Under the pieces are notes generated by a model. It was not told the DNA's origin. It ran no database searches and saw only the letters and a program-made list of their open reading frames with translations. The translations under genes and the position numbers were made by a program. 64,000 nucleotides of DNA. Origin: Antilocapra americana (Eukaryota > Chordata > Mammalia > Artiodactyla > Antilocapridae). Positions 11,576 to 22,427 of this stretch are shown here, piece after piece. Location of the stretch: positions 35,200,627 to 35,264,626 of the forward strand of contig ML660772.1 of the NCBI GenBank assembly GCA_007570785.1. Direction: 5' to 3'. The first letter of the stretch is position 1. Every line of letters begins with the position of its first letter.

Positions 11576-11939
11576 AAGACTAGAAAAATGAGAATGACTA
11601 GTTTCTAGTCTCATAAAATTACATAAAATTTGTCCAGAACTAAAGCCCCTCCCTAACCAAACTAACCATACTTTTTTTTCTCCATTTCTAATGATAATTA
11701 ATAGTGTCACCATTACTTGAATCAATCTCTGTACACTCTTGTGTTTTTCCCACATTCCTTTTGACCAGATTTCAACACCTCAATATTACTTATTGTCACT
11801 TCTTTTGCAGAACCCCTTTAGTTCTCCTCTGAGCCATCTCTTCAGCTACTCCCCAATTAAAGCTCTTGATTCCTGGGCAGGGGTAGTCTCTTGCCTACTT
11901 TCGTAGTCTCCTGATAGAATATATTTCTTTCCATTTTGC

Positions 11940-12500
11940 CATGCATCCAATCAGTCCTCTGTGCATGTTTCCAGCAATCTCTCTAAGCACAGTGTTGGTC
12001 AAGTTCTGATTTAACTTTCATTGGCTTTCCACTGCCTACAGAGTACACGGTAAATAATCAACAATCATATCAATATCCCTCTTTTTTCTGCCTCTATTTC
12101 CTGTAGTACCCTCAATATTTGCCATTAGACATATCACAAGTAGGTCAAGCTTCACAACCTCCACCTCCTCACCTGTCCTGCATCTTTCCACCTCAATGTC
12201 TTCACCTGCCCCCTGAAACTCTGCCTGTCCTGAAAAGTTTAATTTAAATACATCTTCCAAATCAAGCCTCTTATGATATTCTCAGTGTGAAATGAGCTCC
12301 CTGATCTCATGTTCCAACTACACTTGTAGTTTCATAAAACATTTACTGAAGTACACTTTGTATTGGAGTTATTTTATATGACTTTCTTCCATTTCTAAAG
12401 TAAATTCTCTGAAAATAGTCATAGTATCTTATATATTTTTCTGTATTACAAAATCCTAGAGCAATGACTGGTTCAACCTGCAGAATCCTTACTCCTTTAC
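11940..12500 (+). mobile_element. L2 LINE 3' UTR relic
   Basis: Sense L2-like sequence: cattggctttccactgcctacagagta near 12018, a pyrimidine-rich middle, the aaatacatcttccaaatcaa block, and a 3' part that resembles the L2 end. No coding potential remains. Limits are approximate and the upstream portion from about 11800 may belong to the same element. Confidence 0.55.
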
Positions 12501-12691
12501 CTACTTTTAGCACTAATGCTATAAATGGTAAGGCTCTATACAAGTTCACTTAGCTCCTAAACCCTATGACACATATCGGTTCTTATTTTTACTTTTTGTT
12601 TGTTTGTTTATCTAGCCTCTCTGAAGCACTTGGCATTATTCACTCCTCATTTCTTTCTTTAAATCTCTCTTCTGTTGGCTTCCATAACCCT

Positions 12692-12904
12692 TGTTGTTGT
12701 TTGGTTGCTAAGTCGTGTCTGACTCTTTTGCCCTCCCATGGACTGTATTCTGCCAGGTTCCTCTGTCCATGGGAAATTCCATGGTAAGAATACTAGAGTG
12801 GGTTGTCATTTCCTTCTCTATCAGCCTTTCCTGACCCAGGGATCAAACCTGCAGCTCCTGCATTTGTAGGTGGATTCTTTACCACTGATCTACCAGGGAA
12901 GCCC
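12692..12904 (-). mobile_element. Bov-tA SINE with perfect target-site duplication
   Basis: A full-length Bov-tA on the minus strand: tRNA-Glu-like head at the right (agggaagccc reversed, with the aggtggattctttaccactgat anticodon-arm region) and tail at the left (gttgctaagtcgtgtctgac). It is flanked by an exact 11-bp duplication tccataaccct at 12681-12691 and 12905-12915, which fixes the boundaries. Confidence 0.95.
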
Positions 12905-12915
12905 TCCATAACCCT

Positions 12916-13249
12916 ACTCCCTCTCAGTCTTACCCACTATAAACTTTCTTCTTCCAGTTTCTTTCATAGGGGTCGATTCCATGCCTACCCCTAAAATAAT
13001 GATATTCTCACGTTTCAATGATCAGTTATGTCTCCTTTTCATTTTATACAAAATCTTACTGATACACAAATCTGACCTGAATCCATCCAATTCATCCCTC
13101 ACCAATCCTATTCCTTCCTTATTGAAAATCTTCAACATAAACTCAGTCACACAAACTGAAGACATATACATTGTCCTAGAGGTTCTGCCACCCTCCATGC
13201 CAGCTATCAATCTCTTGCCTTTTCATCCTTCATGGCCCTGCTTATGATA
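12916..13249. other. Unassigned sequence
   Basis: Pyrimidine-rich on the plus strand with no recognised repeat or gene. It could be a decayed L2 continuation, but the match is too weak to claim. Confidence 0.4.
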
Positions 13250-13876
13250 CTGAAGCTGGATTCAGTGAACATTTCTGAAGAAATGTTGGCCCAAAGTTAA
13301 ACTTCATCTTCGGAGGGAAGTGGAGGTACACTGTGGAAGGGGCTTTTTTTTCTGGCTCCAACTTTCTTTTCTCTCTTCTTACTCCTGTGTTGCCTGTCCA
13401 GTGTGAATGACACACAGTGGTGCTCACCCCCAAGAGTTTGAGTAGCCTCCATGTGGACAGTTTTTTAGTAATTTCCACTGGTGCCACAATCAGCTCCCCA
13501 GTGAAGTCAGCTATGAAGTGACTCCCCAGCAAGTTAGGCAACAATCCTCCAGACAGCACCCCAACAAATTTCACCAGAGTCCAGCTTTATGGAAAGCTTT
13601 ATCAAAACCCAAGCAAAGGGTTTTCTGCTTGCCAGCCTCAGGCTTCTGTACCTCAGCAGACTTCTTCATTATCAGTGGGCCATAGACCCCCTCTCTACTA
13701 AGACCTAAATCTCAGCCTTGAGGAATGGAAGCATTTCCAATTTTGTTCCTCCCTATATCTGCTATTTCTGTATTCTTTAGAGTTTTCTTTACCTCTTAGT
13801 TATTAGTTAATAAAACTTTCCCTGTTCAAATCATTGTGAGGTTTCTGTCTCCTGACTAGAGCTGGATTAATAACCC
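13250..13876 (+). mobile_element. LTR-like block, possible ERVL-type solo LTR
   Basis: The right part has LTR grammar: a polyadenylation signal (aataaa at about 13809-13814), a short R-like stretch, then gaggtttctgtctcctgac and ggattaata, as at the U5 end of several mammalian ERVL/MaLR LTRs. The left boundary is a guess. No viral coding sequence is visible nearby. The minus-strand open frame of 110 codons across 13242-13574 matches no protein I know. Confidence 0.4.
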
Positions 13877-14269
13877 CTGCCCATCTCAATTCCATCTCCT
13901 GAGCATCTCTCAGATCTTGACTTCTCTTCAGTCCCAGAGCCCTTGTTTGAGTTTAGACCCCTGTCATCCTTAGGATAGTTTTTGGCATAAGCTTCCTAAG
14001 TAGTTGCCTACTTCTGGTTTAGATGTTTTCAAGTACTTCTTCCAAACCAGAGAAATCATGTTATATTGTGCAATAGGTGTGAATTTTGACCCACCAATTC
14101 AAAAGCAGATGTAATACCAAATTATTTTCCCTAAAACTTAATTAAATCTAACTGAACAAAAAAATCTTTATTACAGTTTTTACTGAGTTTCTCCTAATCA
14201 CTCCAACATTTACTCCAGGACTATGTGAGGATTCCAAAAGTCTTGTGTAGATTAAAATATGATCTCTTG

Positions 14270-14640
14270 ATCATATGAGTGGCATAGCTAGCTCTCTCAA
14301 AGGATAGGATTTTTGCTGAAGCTAGCCCATTACCATTGGCCAGACTCATTACCATGAGTGTTCGGCTTTCTAAGGGCACTCCACCCTATCCCCTGCTAAA
14401 CCGCACACCTTCCTAGGACATTATAAAAGAGTGGAGCACAGGTTGTGAATGGACCCTGAAGAGCTGCATTCCTTCTTAGGTTGGAGAACCTCTTGCCTTG
14501 CTCCTCTTCCCCTGCCCCCCATACTGAACAAGGTGAGATGTCATTCTAATAAGGTTTATTTCTTCTGAGAGCTCTGCTTTAGGACACTAAGACCCAAAAT
14601 TCCCTAAGGCCAAGAAATACAAAATCCTGGCCACCTTCAA
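14270..14640 (+). promoter_or_regulatory. Promoter-like block (ATTGG and TATA boxes), perhaps another LTR
   Basis: An inverted CCAAT box (ccattggcc, about 14332-14341) is followed about 85 bp later by a TATA-like element (ttataaaaga, 14421-14430) and then a C-rich stretch. At about 14550 an aataag...tttatttc region and the ending ggacactaaga look LTR-like. Seen: the motif order. Inferred: an LTR relic or a cryptic Pol II promoter. No transcript structure follows. Confidence 0.3.
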
Positions 14641-15064
14641 TAAATAGAAGAGGAAAAAGAAATATATGGAGGAAAAAAGACTTACCTTAGTATCTCACAG
14701 AGGGTTATGATCTTTTTAGAAACAATTTTCAGCTCTTTATGTTTCTGGCCAAAGCATACTGAGTATATGCTGTATCGTCTTAAACCCCTTTTACCTTTTC
14801 TACGGTAAATCCTCTGAAACTTTCAATAAAAGGTTTAGATTTCAGAGGCAAAGTTTCTTAGATTTTTGGTACTTTATTTCTCACTACAACCCTAAGGCAA
14901 TGAGGACAGAGGCAGCAATCAATTTGGCAGGTTGGGGCAGACAAGCAGTAGAGAAAGGGAAAATACAAGAAGAAAATAAAACATAAGCTGGTTTCTCATT
15001 TTATCCCATCAAATATTAAATAAACTATCATTCTAAAAATTTAACTAACTTGTCCTCCCCTGTT
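14641..15064. other. Unassigned sequence
   Basis: AT-rich sequence with purine-rich patches (14645-14680, 14940-14985). Nothing recognised. Confidence 0.45.
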
Positions 15065-15545
15065 TATCATCCTTCGTTATTTCTCAGTTATCCCTAGGAC
15101 AAAATTCAGTCTCCTTGCATTTGAGCAAGGTCCTTCCCAGTGTGGCTCTTGATGACTTCTCCAGAATCCCTAGGTACTGCCAATTTCCTTCTAGCACTTT
15201 GCCCCCTCTTGCCTTGTACTTTTACTATTTAACATATTACATCTTAGAAATGCCTGGATTTGCCTTTTAAAACTCTGTTCAGATGAAATCTCCACAAAAA
15301 AACCTGTAGGCATTTTCCCCATTAAATCAGCCAGTCCTTCAGAGTGCTTCTTCATACCCTGTGCATTCCACATCCTGCAGTGTATTTATTATGATCTGTT
15401 TTTTTATTTCTTTGTTTTTACATTCTGTTCACTTTTCCTTTTTTCTTTCCCCTCTAGATTATGAGTTACTTTTGAAGAATAGACATAGTACTTCTGATCT
15501 TTGTATCCTAGAGCTAAGAACAAAGATTGTTTTTGAATGTTAGCA
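15065..15545 (+). mobile_element. L2 LINE 3' UTR relic
   Basis: Follows the order of the L2 3' UTR: the caaggtccttcccagtgtgg block, an acttctccag region, a ctagcactttgccccctc block, a segment like the CACCTCC-rich part, ctgttcagatgaaatctcc, then tctagattatgagtt and the decayed end. Sense orientation, no open frame. This is the clearest L2 piece in the window. Confidence 0.65.
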
Positions 15546-16317
15546 TGTTTGTTTAAATCATTTTACGAACTGCTTTGGGTTGCTACAAAGAAATCTGATG
15601 ACAAGGGTGACCTGAAAGATGCATTGTTCCATGAGGTACCAAAATTAAGATGGCAAGTATTTTTTTTATTTTTCTAAGAACACACTAAACTCATCTTTAA
15701 TTTCAGCTATAAAGAAGAGCAAATTAATTACTACTTCATCTTTTCAGTGTTACTTATAACATCTGCTATGATGTAGTCTTTGGAACCTTCTAAATATGGA
15801 AAAGCATGGAATTTCTCATTCTCCACACTTGAAAATCAGGTGTGTGTTATGACATATGATATTTTAAAAGGGCATGTCTTTTTAAATGATCTAATGGCCA
15901 ATACATGAACTTGCTGATGGTTCGCATTTTTAGGCTTTCAGAATTTGAATTTTGAGTTTTCAGAAGTAGGAAGATATTTTTCCCTTAAAAATGAGATGTT
16001 AATATCTTTATGTCGCTTGTGTATTTTGGCAGTCTCAAGAAACACCATCTGGAGTAACAAAATGAGGTATATTCTTAAGAACTGAAAAATAGCTCACAAT
16101 TCAAAATGTTAGTGTTGACAATGTAAGTTACTTCAAAAAACAACAACTAAAGACTCAGCATGTGGCAAAAAAATATGGTAAAGGAATCAGTATAATTTAT
16201 TGAATGCTTAGCTATCCAAAAGTGAAGTTATCCAAGTGCATTTCATTTTGCATACAACACAACCATTCTTTCATGATTATTATGTAACTTTTCACATTTT
16301 TAAAAATTGGTAAATTG
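15546..16317. other. Unassigned AT-rich sequence
   Basis: No repeat or gene recognised. A T-run lies at 15660-15668. Confidence 0.5.
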
Positions 16318-16665
16318 CTTTCACATTTCTGCCTGGTTCAAAACTTGCCTCTGCCATTTTCTAGCTGTGCAGCCTTAATCACTCTGTGCCTCAGTTTTCT
16401 TATCTGTAAAATGGGGACAATAAAAGTATCTATTTCAGATGATCATGGTAATAAAGTAATAAATTGCGCTCAAAAATATTTACTGATTGCCTTCTGTGAA
16501 TCAAATGTCATTCACTATGAACAAAACAGGCAAAAATCTCTGTGTTCATAGAGCTTATCTTATAGCTAAAATGTGCAAGGCTTTGAACAATGCCTTGTAT
16601 GTGAAGCCTATAAAAGGACTTATCACTATTATTATTATTACCATTAGTAATACTAATACTGTGAC
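16318..16665 (+). mobile_element. MIR SINE split by an older dispersed repeat
   Basis: A strong sense MIR: tctgccattttctagctgtg, ctctgtgcctcagttttct, atctgtaaaatggggacaat. The MIR flow breaks at about 16466 and resumes at about 16569 with gcaaggctttgaacaatgcc, ending in an (ATT)n-rich tail. The interposed 100 bp (aaaatatttactgattgcc ... atgaacaaaacaggcaaaaa ... catagagctt) belongs to the unassigned repeat type seen at 11.2 and 60.6 kb. Confidence 0.75.
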
Positions 16666-16669
16666 CAGA

Positions 16670-18244
16670 AAGTAAACAGGTGTTCACCAAAAAGTATGTA
16701 CAGTCCCTAAGCAATTGCTCATGATCTCAAGTCATGTCTCTGTAGCCTGTCACACAAGGCTGCTGGATAAAGGTTGTAAAACACTGCCCAGTCAAGCCAT
16801 GTCCTGAGTTGGAGGGAGGGGGAAGATGGGGAAGGGCAAAGTATCATCTTCAAGATGCTTAATATTAGCACTAGCAATTGAGTATCACAGAATATATTTT
16901 TCCACTTCACAAACGTCTAGGGAAGAAAGGATGAAAATGTTAAAAATTCAACTCAGGGCACAAAGACTGATCCAATCCTGAGTGATTTGCCAACAGAACT
17001 TCTGGGACATTCTAAAGAAGTTGCAACACATGGGACATGAACCTGAATAGCAGTGTCAGGAGGGGGTGGAAGGTTTGGGAATAAACCAATCTGCCCTAAT
17101 CCTCCATTTCCTCCACAGCTTTATACCAATTTGAACTTCACATAGAGTACTGTTTTCACAAAGTATGACTGATACAGGTAGCCTGCAATCTGCTTGCTCT
17201 CCTGTCTTAGCCTTATTCTCCTTTTACCAATATTTGGTCTTTCCCTTCACAACTTTTACCCATCTCTTCCTGCTCTCCCAATACTTGCTCCACAGACTTT
17301 CCTCTATACCCTTAATTATTTACTAGATCATAATTTTGGAGAAACTTATTAGATTCTTCTAAATACTTTTTGGAAAACAGGCACAAACACGAAAAGCACA
17401 AGCAATGGTTGTCTTTTCAGATTGAACTTTACCACACTAATATGATTTAGACATGATTTTTATCCTGTCTAAAATAGTGTGGGGATAGTGTGCTCTCATC
17501 TCCACCCTGCACACTGTCATGGATGACTCTCACTGCCCCCAAGCTTCTTATTACATGAGACCAGTTATATAAGTTGCCCAACCACTCACTATGCCTACAC
17601 AATCCATCCAGACCATGGTTGACAGTTTAAAGAAGTAGAAAGTCTACCAAATAAGACCAACGCCTCTCAAAAGTGCAATTCAACTGACACTACCTTCCAC
17701 AGTGATTCCAGAGGTATCTGAGGGTCCCTGTGCCTCGTTCTTGCAAACCATAGTCAAATTCCAAGATATAAGTTTCTCCAATCATTTGTGGGCCCAAAAA
17801 TACAACCTCCAAAATACTCATTCATTCCTCTCCACCAACCCAACTTTCCAATGCTCTTCTCCTGCCGCATCTTCCATTGTTACCCCTAGAATTCCTCTCA
17901 GTGGTTAACAAACTCCACCAGCTACCTTACTAAACATTCCTTTCACCTCCTGACCTGTCAGAGAGAACAGGGTTTTCCCCACACCCTCTCAAGCTAAGTT
18001 GGCAGCTGTGGTTAGTGTCCTTGAGAACTTTCCACCTTCTTTGAGGTTCATGGCATTTTGCTACCTAACCTATTAGCTACCAGCTCGCAGTCACTTTTCC
18101 TTTTTCACCAAAATCTTGGACACACTGTCTCCACCCACACTTAGAATAAAAATTCTGGGAAAAATCAGTGCCCATAAGAGCCAGCTGGCCAGCACTTCGA
18201 CCACCCAACACTTGGATCTAGTCATTAGCCAGAGCAGATTCATC
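16670..18244. other. Unassigned sequence
   Basis: About 1.6 kb without a recognised gene or young repeat. The plus strand is pyrimidine-rich from 17200 to 18130. An L2 5' extension is possible in the right part but not convincing. Confidence 0.45.
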
Positions 18245-18456
18245 TTTTTAAATTACAAACGTGGTTATACAATAACCTGAACTTTCTTAATCACAGCTCG
18301 TGCCACACTGTTGACTCTCTTCCCAATCAGACTGTAAGCTCCACGAGGGCAGGGATTTTTATCTGACTTATTTACTGCTGTCTTCCTAAACTCTATCACA
18401 ATGTCTGATATAGAACAATTTTCAAATAAATACTTGTTAAATGAATAAGCAATAAC
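18245..18456 (+). mobile_element. L2-type 3' end
   Basis: Contains the characteristic string gactgtaagctccacgaggg cagggattttt, then a block equivalent to cctggcacatag and the terminal aataaatacttgttaaatga. This is the common 3' end of L2-type LINEs. The left boundary is approximate. Confidence 0.65.
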
Positions 18457-18706
18457 CTGTGCTTGTCCCAGTGGACAAAAAGGGTTTCTCACAAGCAACA
18501 CAGTTTAAGAAATTCAAGAATTCATGGGACTTGAGCTAATTTTTATTCAGTAATGTGGCAGAAATACTTGCCAAGCCACTGTATGTTAGCTGTCCTTGCA
18601 ACAGCTAATAACTAGAGGATCATTTTAAGGGCTAGTGAGAACTTTATCCCAAAGAGAGTTTCTGATGGTGTTTATGGCCATTTAAAAAAAATCTTCATGA
18701 TTAATG

Positions 18707-18770
18707 AAGATTAATCTTAATGATTAATCTTAATGATTAATCTTGTAGACTCAGACAAGATTAATCTTGT
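18707..18770. repeat. GATTAATC tandem and palindrome cluster
   Basis: Two copies of the 13-mer gattaatcttaat (18709-18721, 18722-18734) and a third partial copy (18735-18745) are followed by a perfect 16-bp palindrome acaagattaatcttgt (18755-18770). The 12-bp palindrome aagattaatctt is also present at 18707-18718. No repeat family recognised. Confidence 0.85.
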
Positions 18771-18854
18771 TGAAAATAACCTTGCTGAAGACCACTGGGC
18801 TGCATGCTAGGCACCCCCTGAACTCAAATCTAACCACATCTCACTTATAAGATA

Positions 18855-19858
18855 GCCAATAGGCACATGAAAAGATGCTCAACATCACAAATCATCAGAG
18901 AAATTCAAATCAAAACCCCCATGAGATATCACCTTGCCACAGTTAAAATGGCTATCATCAAAAAGTCTACAAATATGAAATGTTGACTAGGATATAAAAA
19001 GAGAATCACAGGACACTCGGTAGGAATGGAAATTGGTGCAGCCACTATGAAAAACTAGATGGAGGGTCCTCACACAAAAAAATATATGATCTTTCCTGAT
19101 AGCTCAGTAAAGAATCTGCCTACAATGCAGGAGACCCCGGTTCGATTCCTGGGTCATGAAGATCCACTGGAGAAGGGATATGCTACCTACTCCAGTATTC
19201 TTGGGCTTCCCTTATGGCTCAGCTGGTAGAGAATTCACCTGCAATGTGGGAGACCTGGGTTCGATCCCTGGGTTGGGAAGATCCCTTGGAGAAGAGAGAA
19301 GCTACCCACTCCAGTATTTTGGCCTGGAGAATTCCATGAACTCTATAGTCCATGGGGTCACAAAGAGTTGGACACGACTGAGCCACTTTCACCTTCATAC
19401 ATACATATGCACAATAGATTATTTATTTGGCCATAAAAAAGAGTAAAATTCTGCCATTTTCAACAACATGGATAGACCTACAGGGTATTATGCTTAGGGA
19501 AATAAGTCAGATAGAGAAAGACAAATTCTCTATTCTCACTTATATGTAGAATCTAAAAAATATAATAAACAAATGAATATAACAAAACAGACTCACAGAC
19601 ACAGAGAATAAACTAGTGGTTACCAGTGAAGGGAAGGAAAGGAGATTGAGTCAAGATGGGGGTAGGGTATTAAGAGGTACAAACTATTATTTATAAAGTA
19701 AATAAGCTACAAAGATATATTTTACAGAACAGGGAAATGTGGCCATTATTCTGTAATAAATTTAAATGGAGTGTAAACTATAAAAATACTGAATCACTAT
19801 GCACACATCTGAAACTAATATAATATTATAAATCAATTATACTTTAATTTAAACAGAT
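18855..19858 (+). mobile_element. Old L1MA-type LINE 3' end, split by SINEs
   Basis: Sense L1 of eutherian age. The left part 18855-19086 matches the end of ORF2 (catgaaaagatgctcaacatc, gagatatcacc, ggaatggaaattggtgcagcc). The right part 19400-19858 holds the last ORF2 codons (around gacaaattctc) and the 3' UTR with its terminal attatactttaatttaaa. The frame is destroyed by stops and by the SINE dimer at 19088-19394. Confidence 0.85.
19088..19394 (+). mobile_element. Two tandem tRNA-Glu SINE units (Bov-tA type)
   Basis: A first monomer (19088-19201) and a second, complete unit (19203-19394) lie head to tail inside the old L1MA. Both carry a tRNA-like head. The B boxes read ggttcgattcc (19139-19149) and ggttcgatccc (19258-19268), the latter matching the Pol III consensus. 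The second ends in gttggacacgactgagcc. Either one dimeric SINE or two nested insertions. Confidence 0.9.
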
Positions 19859-20624
19859 ACGTAGAGTCAATTGTTTACCGAAACAGATGAATTTAGCAAG
19901 TATTCTTTGGGATTGATCTGCTGAAGTGTTTTGATACCACAAAGGGGAAAGAAGATAGTATCACCCAACTCTTTACACTCCTTGAGACTAATTTATTATT
20001 TGACCTTGTAACTTCATTAGCAGAATATTTTCATTAATTAAGATACTTTTTTCCAATTGCAATTTAAGTGGTTTGTTTTTTATTTTGAAGTTGTAATTAC
20101 AGCCTAGGCATTGATGAAAGGGACATGTGAACTTGTGATTACTAAATAAATTGAGATCTAGGATTCCTGGGATTCCAGTATTGATTTCACACAAGTAGAC
20201 AAATATTTGGAAAAAGTTTCTCTTATCCATGATCCTCCTTCTGGGCCTTTCTATGCAACCTTCAAAAATACCACAGAGATCCCCCTAAATTAATACTTAC
20301 CCACACAGCATGAATACACATTAAACTATTCAGCTACCCACTGAGACCAAGAAATCAGTATTTTGAACAAGCAACTTTTTGAAAATAATCTATTTTTATT
20401 ATAGAACAGATTCAGGCAAGAATATCTTTAATATGGATCAGAACAATTCTCTTTCATGCTTAGACTGATATTAGTGCATCCCCAGGCAGAAGACTTAACA
20501 AGTACAGAATTTTACCAACACAGATCTCCAGTCTTATAACCAGACTTTTGAATTTCAAAAATTTAATAATCTCAATAAATTTTTGTAAAAATGCATAGGG
20601 ATTTTAAGCCAAATAAAATAAAAA
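19859..20624. other. Unassigned AT-rich sequence
   Basis: No repeat, gene or RNA recognised. Confidence 0.5.
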
Positions 20625-20720
20625 TTGACAACAGTTACCATTTGGCACTAGTTAGATGTCAAACTCTGTGCTCAGCACCCTTACATGCATAAGTTTTCCC
20701 TAATGTTGAAAACTTCAGCA
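20625..20720 (-). mobile_element. Partial MIR SINE relic
   Basis: Reverse-orientation MIR start: agttaccatttggcact..., ctctgtgctcagcac, ttacatgcataagtttt. Short and diverged. Confidence 0.5.
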
Positions 20721-21575
20721 GTCCATGAAAGTGATGGGAATCTAAAAGAAAATTTGATTACAAAATACAATCATGGAGTGCTGGCTCTGAAAAATAGTGG
20801 GCATATGGGAGGTATTATTAAGGTAACAGGTTTTAAAGACACAATCATAAGAACATAAACGCAAGAGTTGAATCAATTTTTCCCTTTGGATCAAAACTGC
20901 AGTCTCTGTAGACTGAGAGCTCAGAATCCTTGAGGAGGTCTTGGGAAATGTCAGGGCAGGCTTACTACTTCACCTTCCACCCACCTCTCCCTCTCCACCC
21001 TCCACTCCCTGGCCATTCTCTCCTCTAACAGAGACTGCTTGGCATGGTTGGTAGACTTCCCAGTCTGACTTTTAAGCAGTGGGTAAATTTGGAATGACTG
21101 AAGTATTATTATAGGAAGTATTATTATTATTATTATCACACAGATGCTAACAAAGTAAAATAATAAAAATGAAATATAAATCACAAGTGACCTTTGAAGA
21201 CCCGAGCAAGAAAATAAAAACAACTTTAACAATATTTATTACATAAAAAACTTAAAATCTTGAATGTTAAGAAATTCTCTGATTATGCCCACAACAAATC
21301 AGTACAACCAACCTATATAATATTAACCATGGAATAACTAATGATAATTTTAAAAGGATAAACAAAAAAATTACTTTCATCACTATAAAGACCAAGTACA
21401 TTCACATGGGCCAATGTATGAGGTTAAAAGTGAAAACAAAATATATTTCACTGTCTCACTAAAAGGAAATATGAGTAATTAAGGAAAAATTAAAGTAGAG
21501 CACACCTAGTAATTACTACAACTAATTGAAGTCATAAAATATGAGCAATGATTAGGAAAAAAATCACAGCCACAA
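20721..21575. other. Unassigned sequence with ATT microsatellite
   Basis: A (TAT)n run lies at about 21117-21136. Otherwise nothing recognised. Confidence 0.5.
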
Positions 21576-21583
21576 AAGAGATT

Positions 21584-21857
21584 CAGTTCAGTTCAGTTCA
21601 GTTCGGCCGCTCAGTCATGTGCGACTCTGTGCGACCTCACAGATGGCAGCCCACCAGTCTCCCCTGTCCCTGGGATTCTCCAGGCAAGAACACTGGAGTG
21701 GGTTGCCATTTCCTCCTCCAACACATGAAAGTGAAAAGGGAAAGTGAAGTCGCTCAGTTGTGTCCGACTCTTAGCAACCCTGTGGACTGCAGCCTACCAG
21801 GCTTCACCATTCATGGGATTTTCCAAGAGTACTGGAGTGGGTCGCCAGTGCCTTCTC
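21584..21857 (-). mobile_element. Bov-A2 dimeric SINE
   Basis: Two Bov-A monomers in tandem on the minus strand (21584-21720 and about 21745-21857) are joined by a gaaagtgaaaagggaaagtg linker (21727-21746), as in Bov-A2. The 5' side begins with ttcagttcagttcagttcag, the reversed (CTGAA)n end that Bov-A shares with BovB. Similar words aagagatt on both sides suggest a short target-site duplication. Bov-A2 is a ruminant-specific SINE. Confidence 0.93.
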
Positions 21858-21867
21858 CCAGAAGAGA

Positions 21868-22340
21868 TTACCTGAAGTTATATGTTGCAATAATGAGAAA
21901 TATTAAGCTAAAGAACTTAATTCCAATTGTAAATTAGTTCAGGTGCTCTTTAAACTATTTATACTAAAATGATCTAAACCACACCTGATGGCAGTTGGAG
22001 TTTCTTTCTTTTTTTCTTAATTTCTAACCATGATTTAGCTGGGTACACATTAACTTATATAGCAGAATAATGTGAGGATCAGCCCAATGAATAACTGCAA
22101 GCCCTGTTAGGATTTTCCAAAAGAAATCTTTTATAAGAATAGTAAAAAGCACACAGAAATTTATGAAAACTGGCATTGATTTTTCTCCATAATTTCTCTA
22201 GGAACAACTGTCCTTGGTCAACGTTGGAAAGACGAGGGGAGTTAGCCACTGCTCACCTTAGAGTCTGCTTCTTCAGGACATGTAGAACAAAGCCATCTCT
22301 TAGAACAGCAATTATTCTAAGATAGCCTAAGACCTTAGGA
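21868..22340. other. Unassigned sequence
   Basis: No gene or named repeat recognised between the Bov-A2 and the DNA-transposon relics. Confidence 0.5.
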
Positions 22341-22427
22341 CAGGGGTTCGCAAGCTTCTCCTGGAAAAGGCCAGGTAGCCTTTGCGAAACAAGAAGCAAA
22401 ATCAAGCGTAATATGTGGATACTTATA
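22341..22427 (+). mobile_element. hAT-Charlie-like DNA transposon fragment
   Basis: Starts caggggttcgcaagcttctc and continues with ggaaaaggccaggtagcc, tttgcgaaac, caaaatcaagcg and atgtggatacttata. This resembles the 5' end of a common non-autonomous hAT-Charlie element of mammals. It is cut off exactly where the mariner starts, and I could not find its continuation on the other side. Confidence 0.45.

Noticed and set aside
19139..19268. tRNA-like A and B box sequences
   Set aside because: They belong to SINE heads. The cloverleaf is degraded and there is no mature tRNA end, so no tRNA gene is called here or at the other Bov-tA and CHR-2 copies.
21548..21937. 129-codon open frame
   Set aside because: Translates the Bov-A2 SINE and its flanks and has no protein domain.
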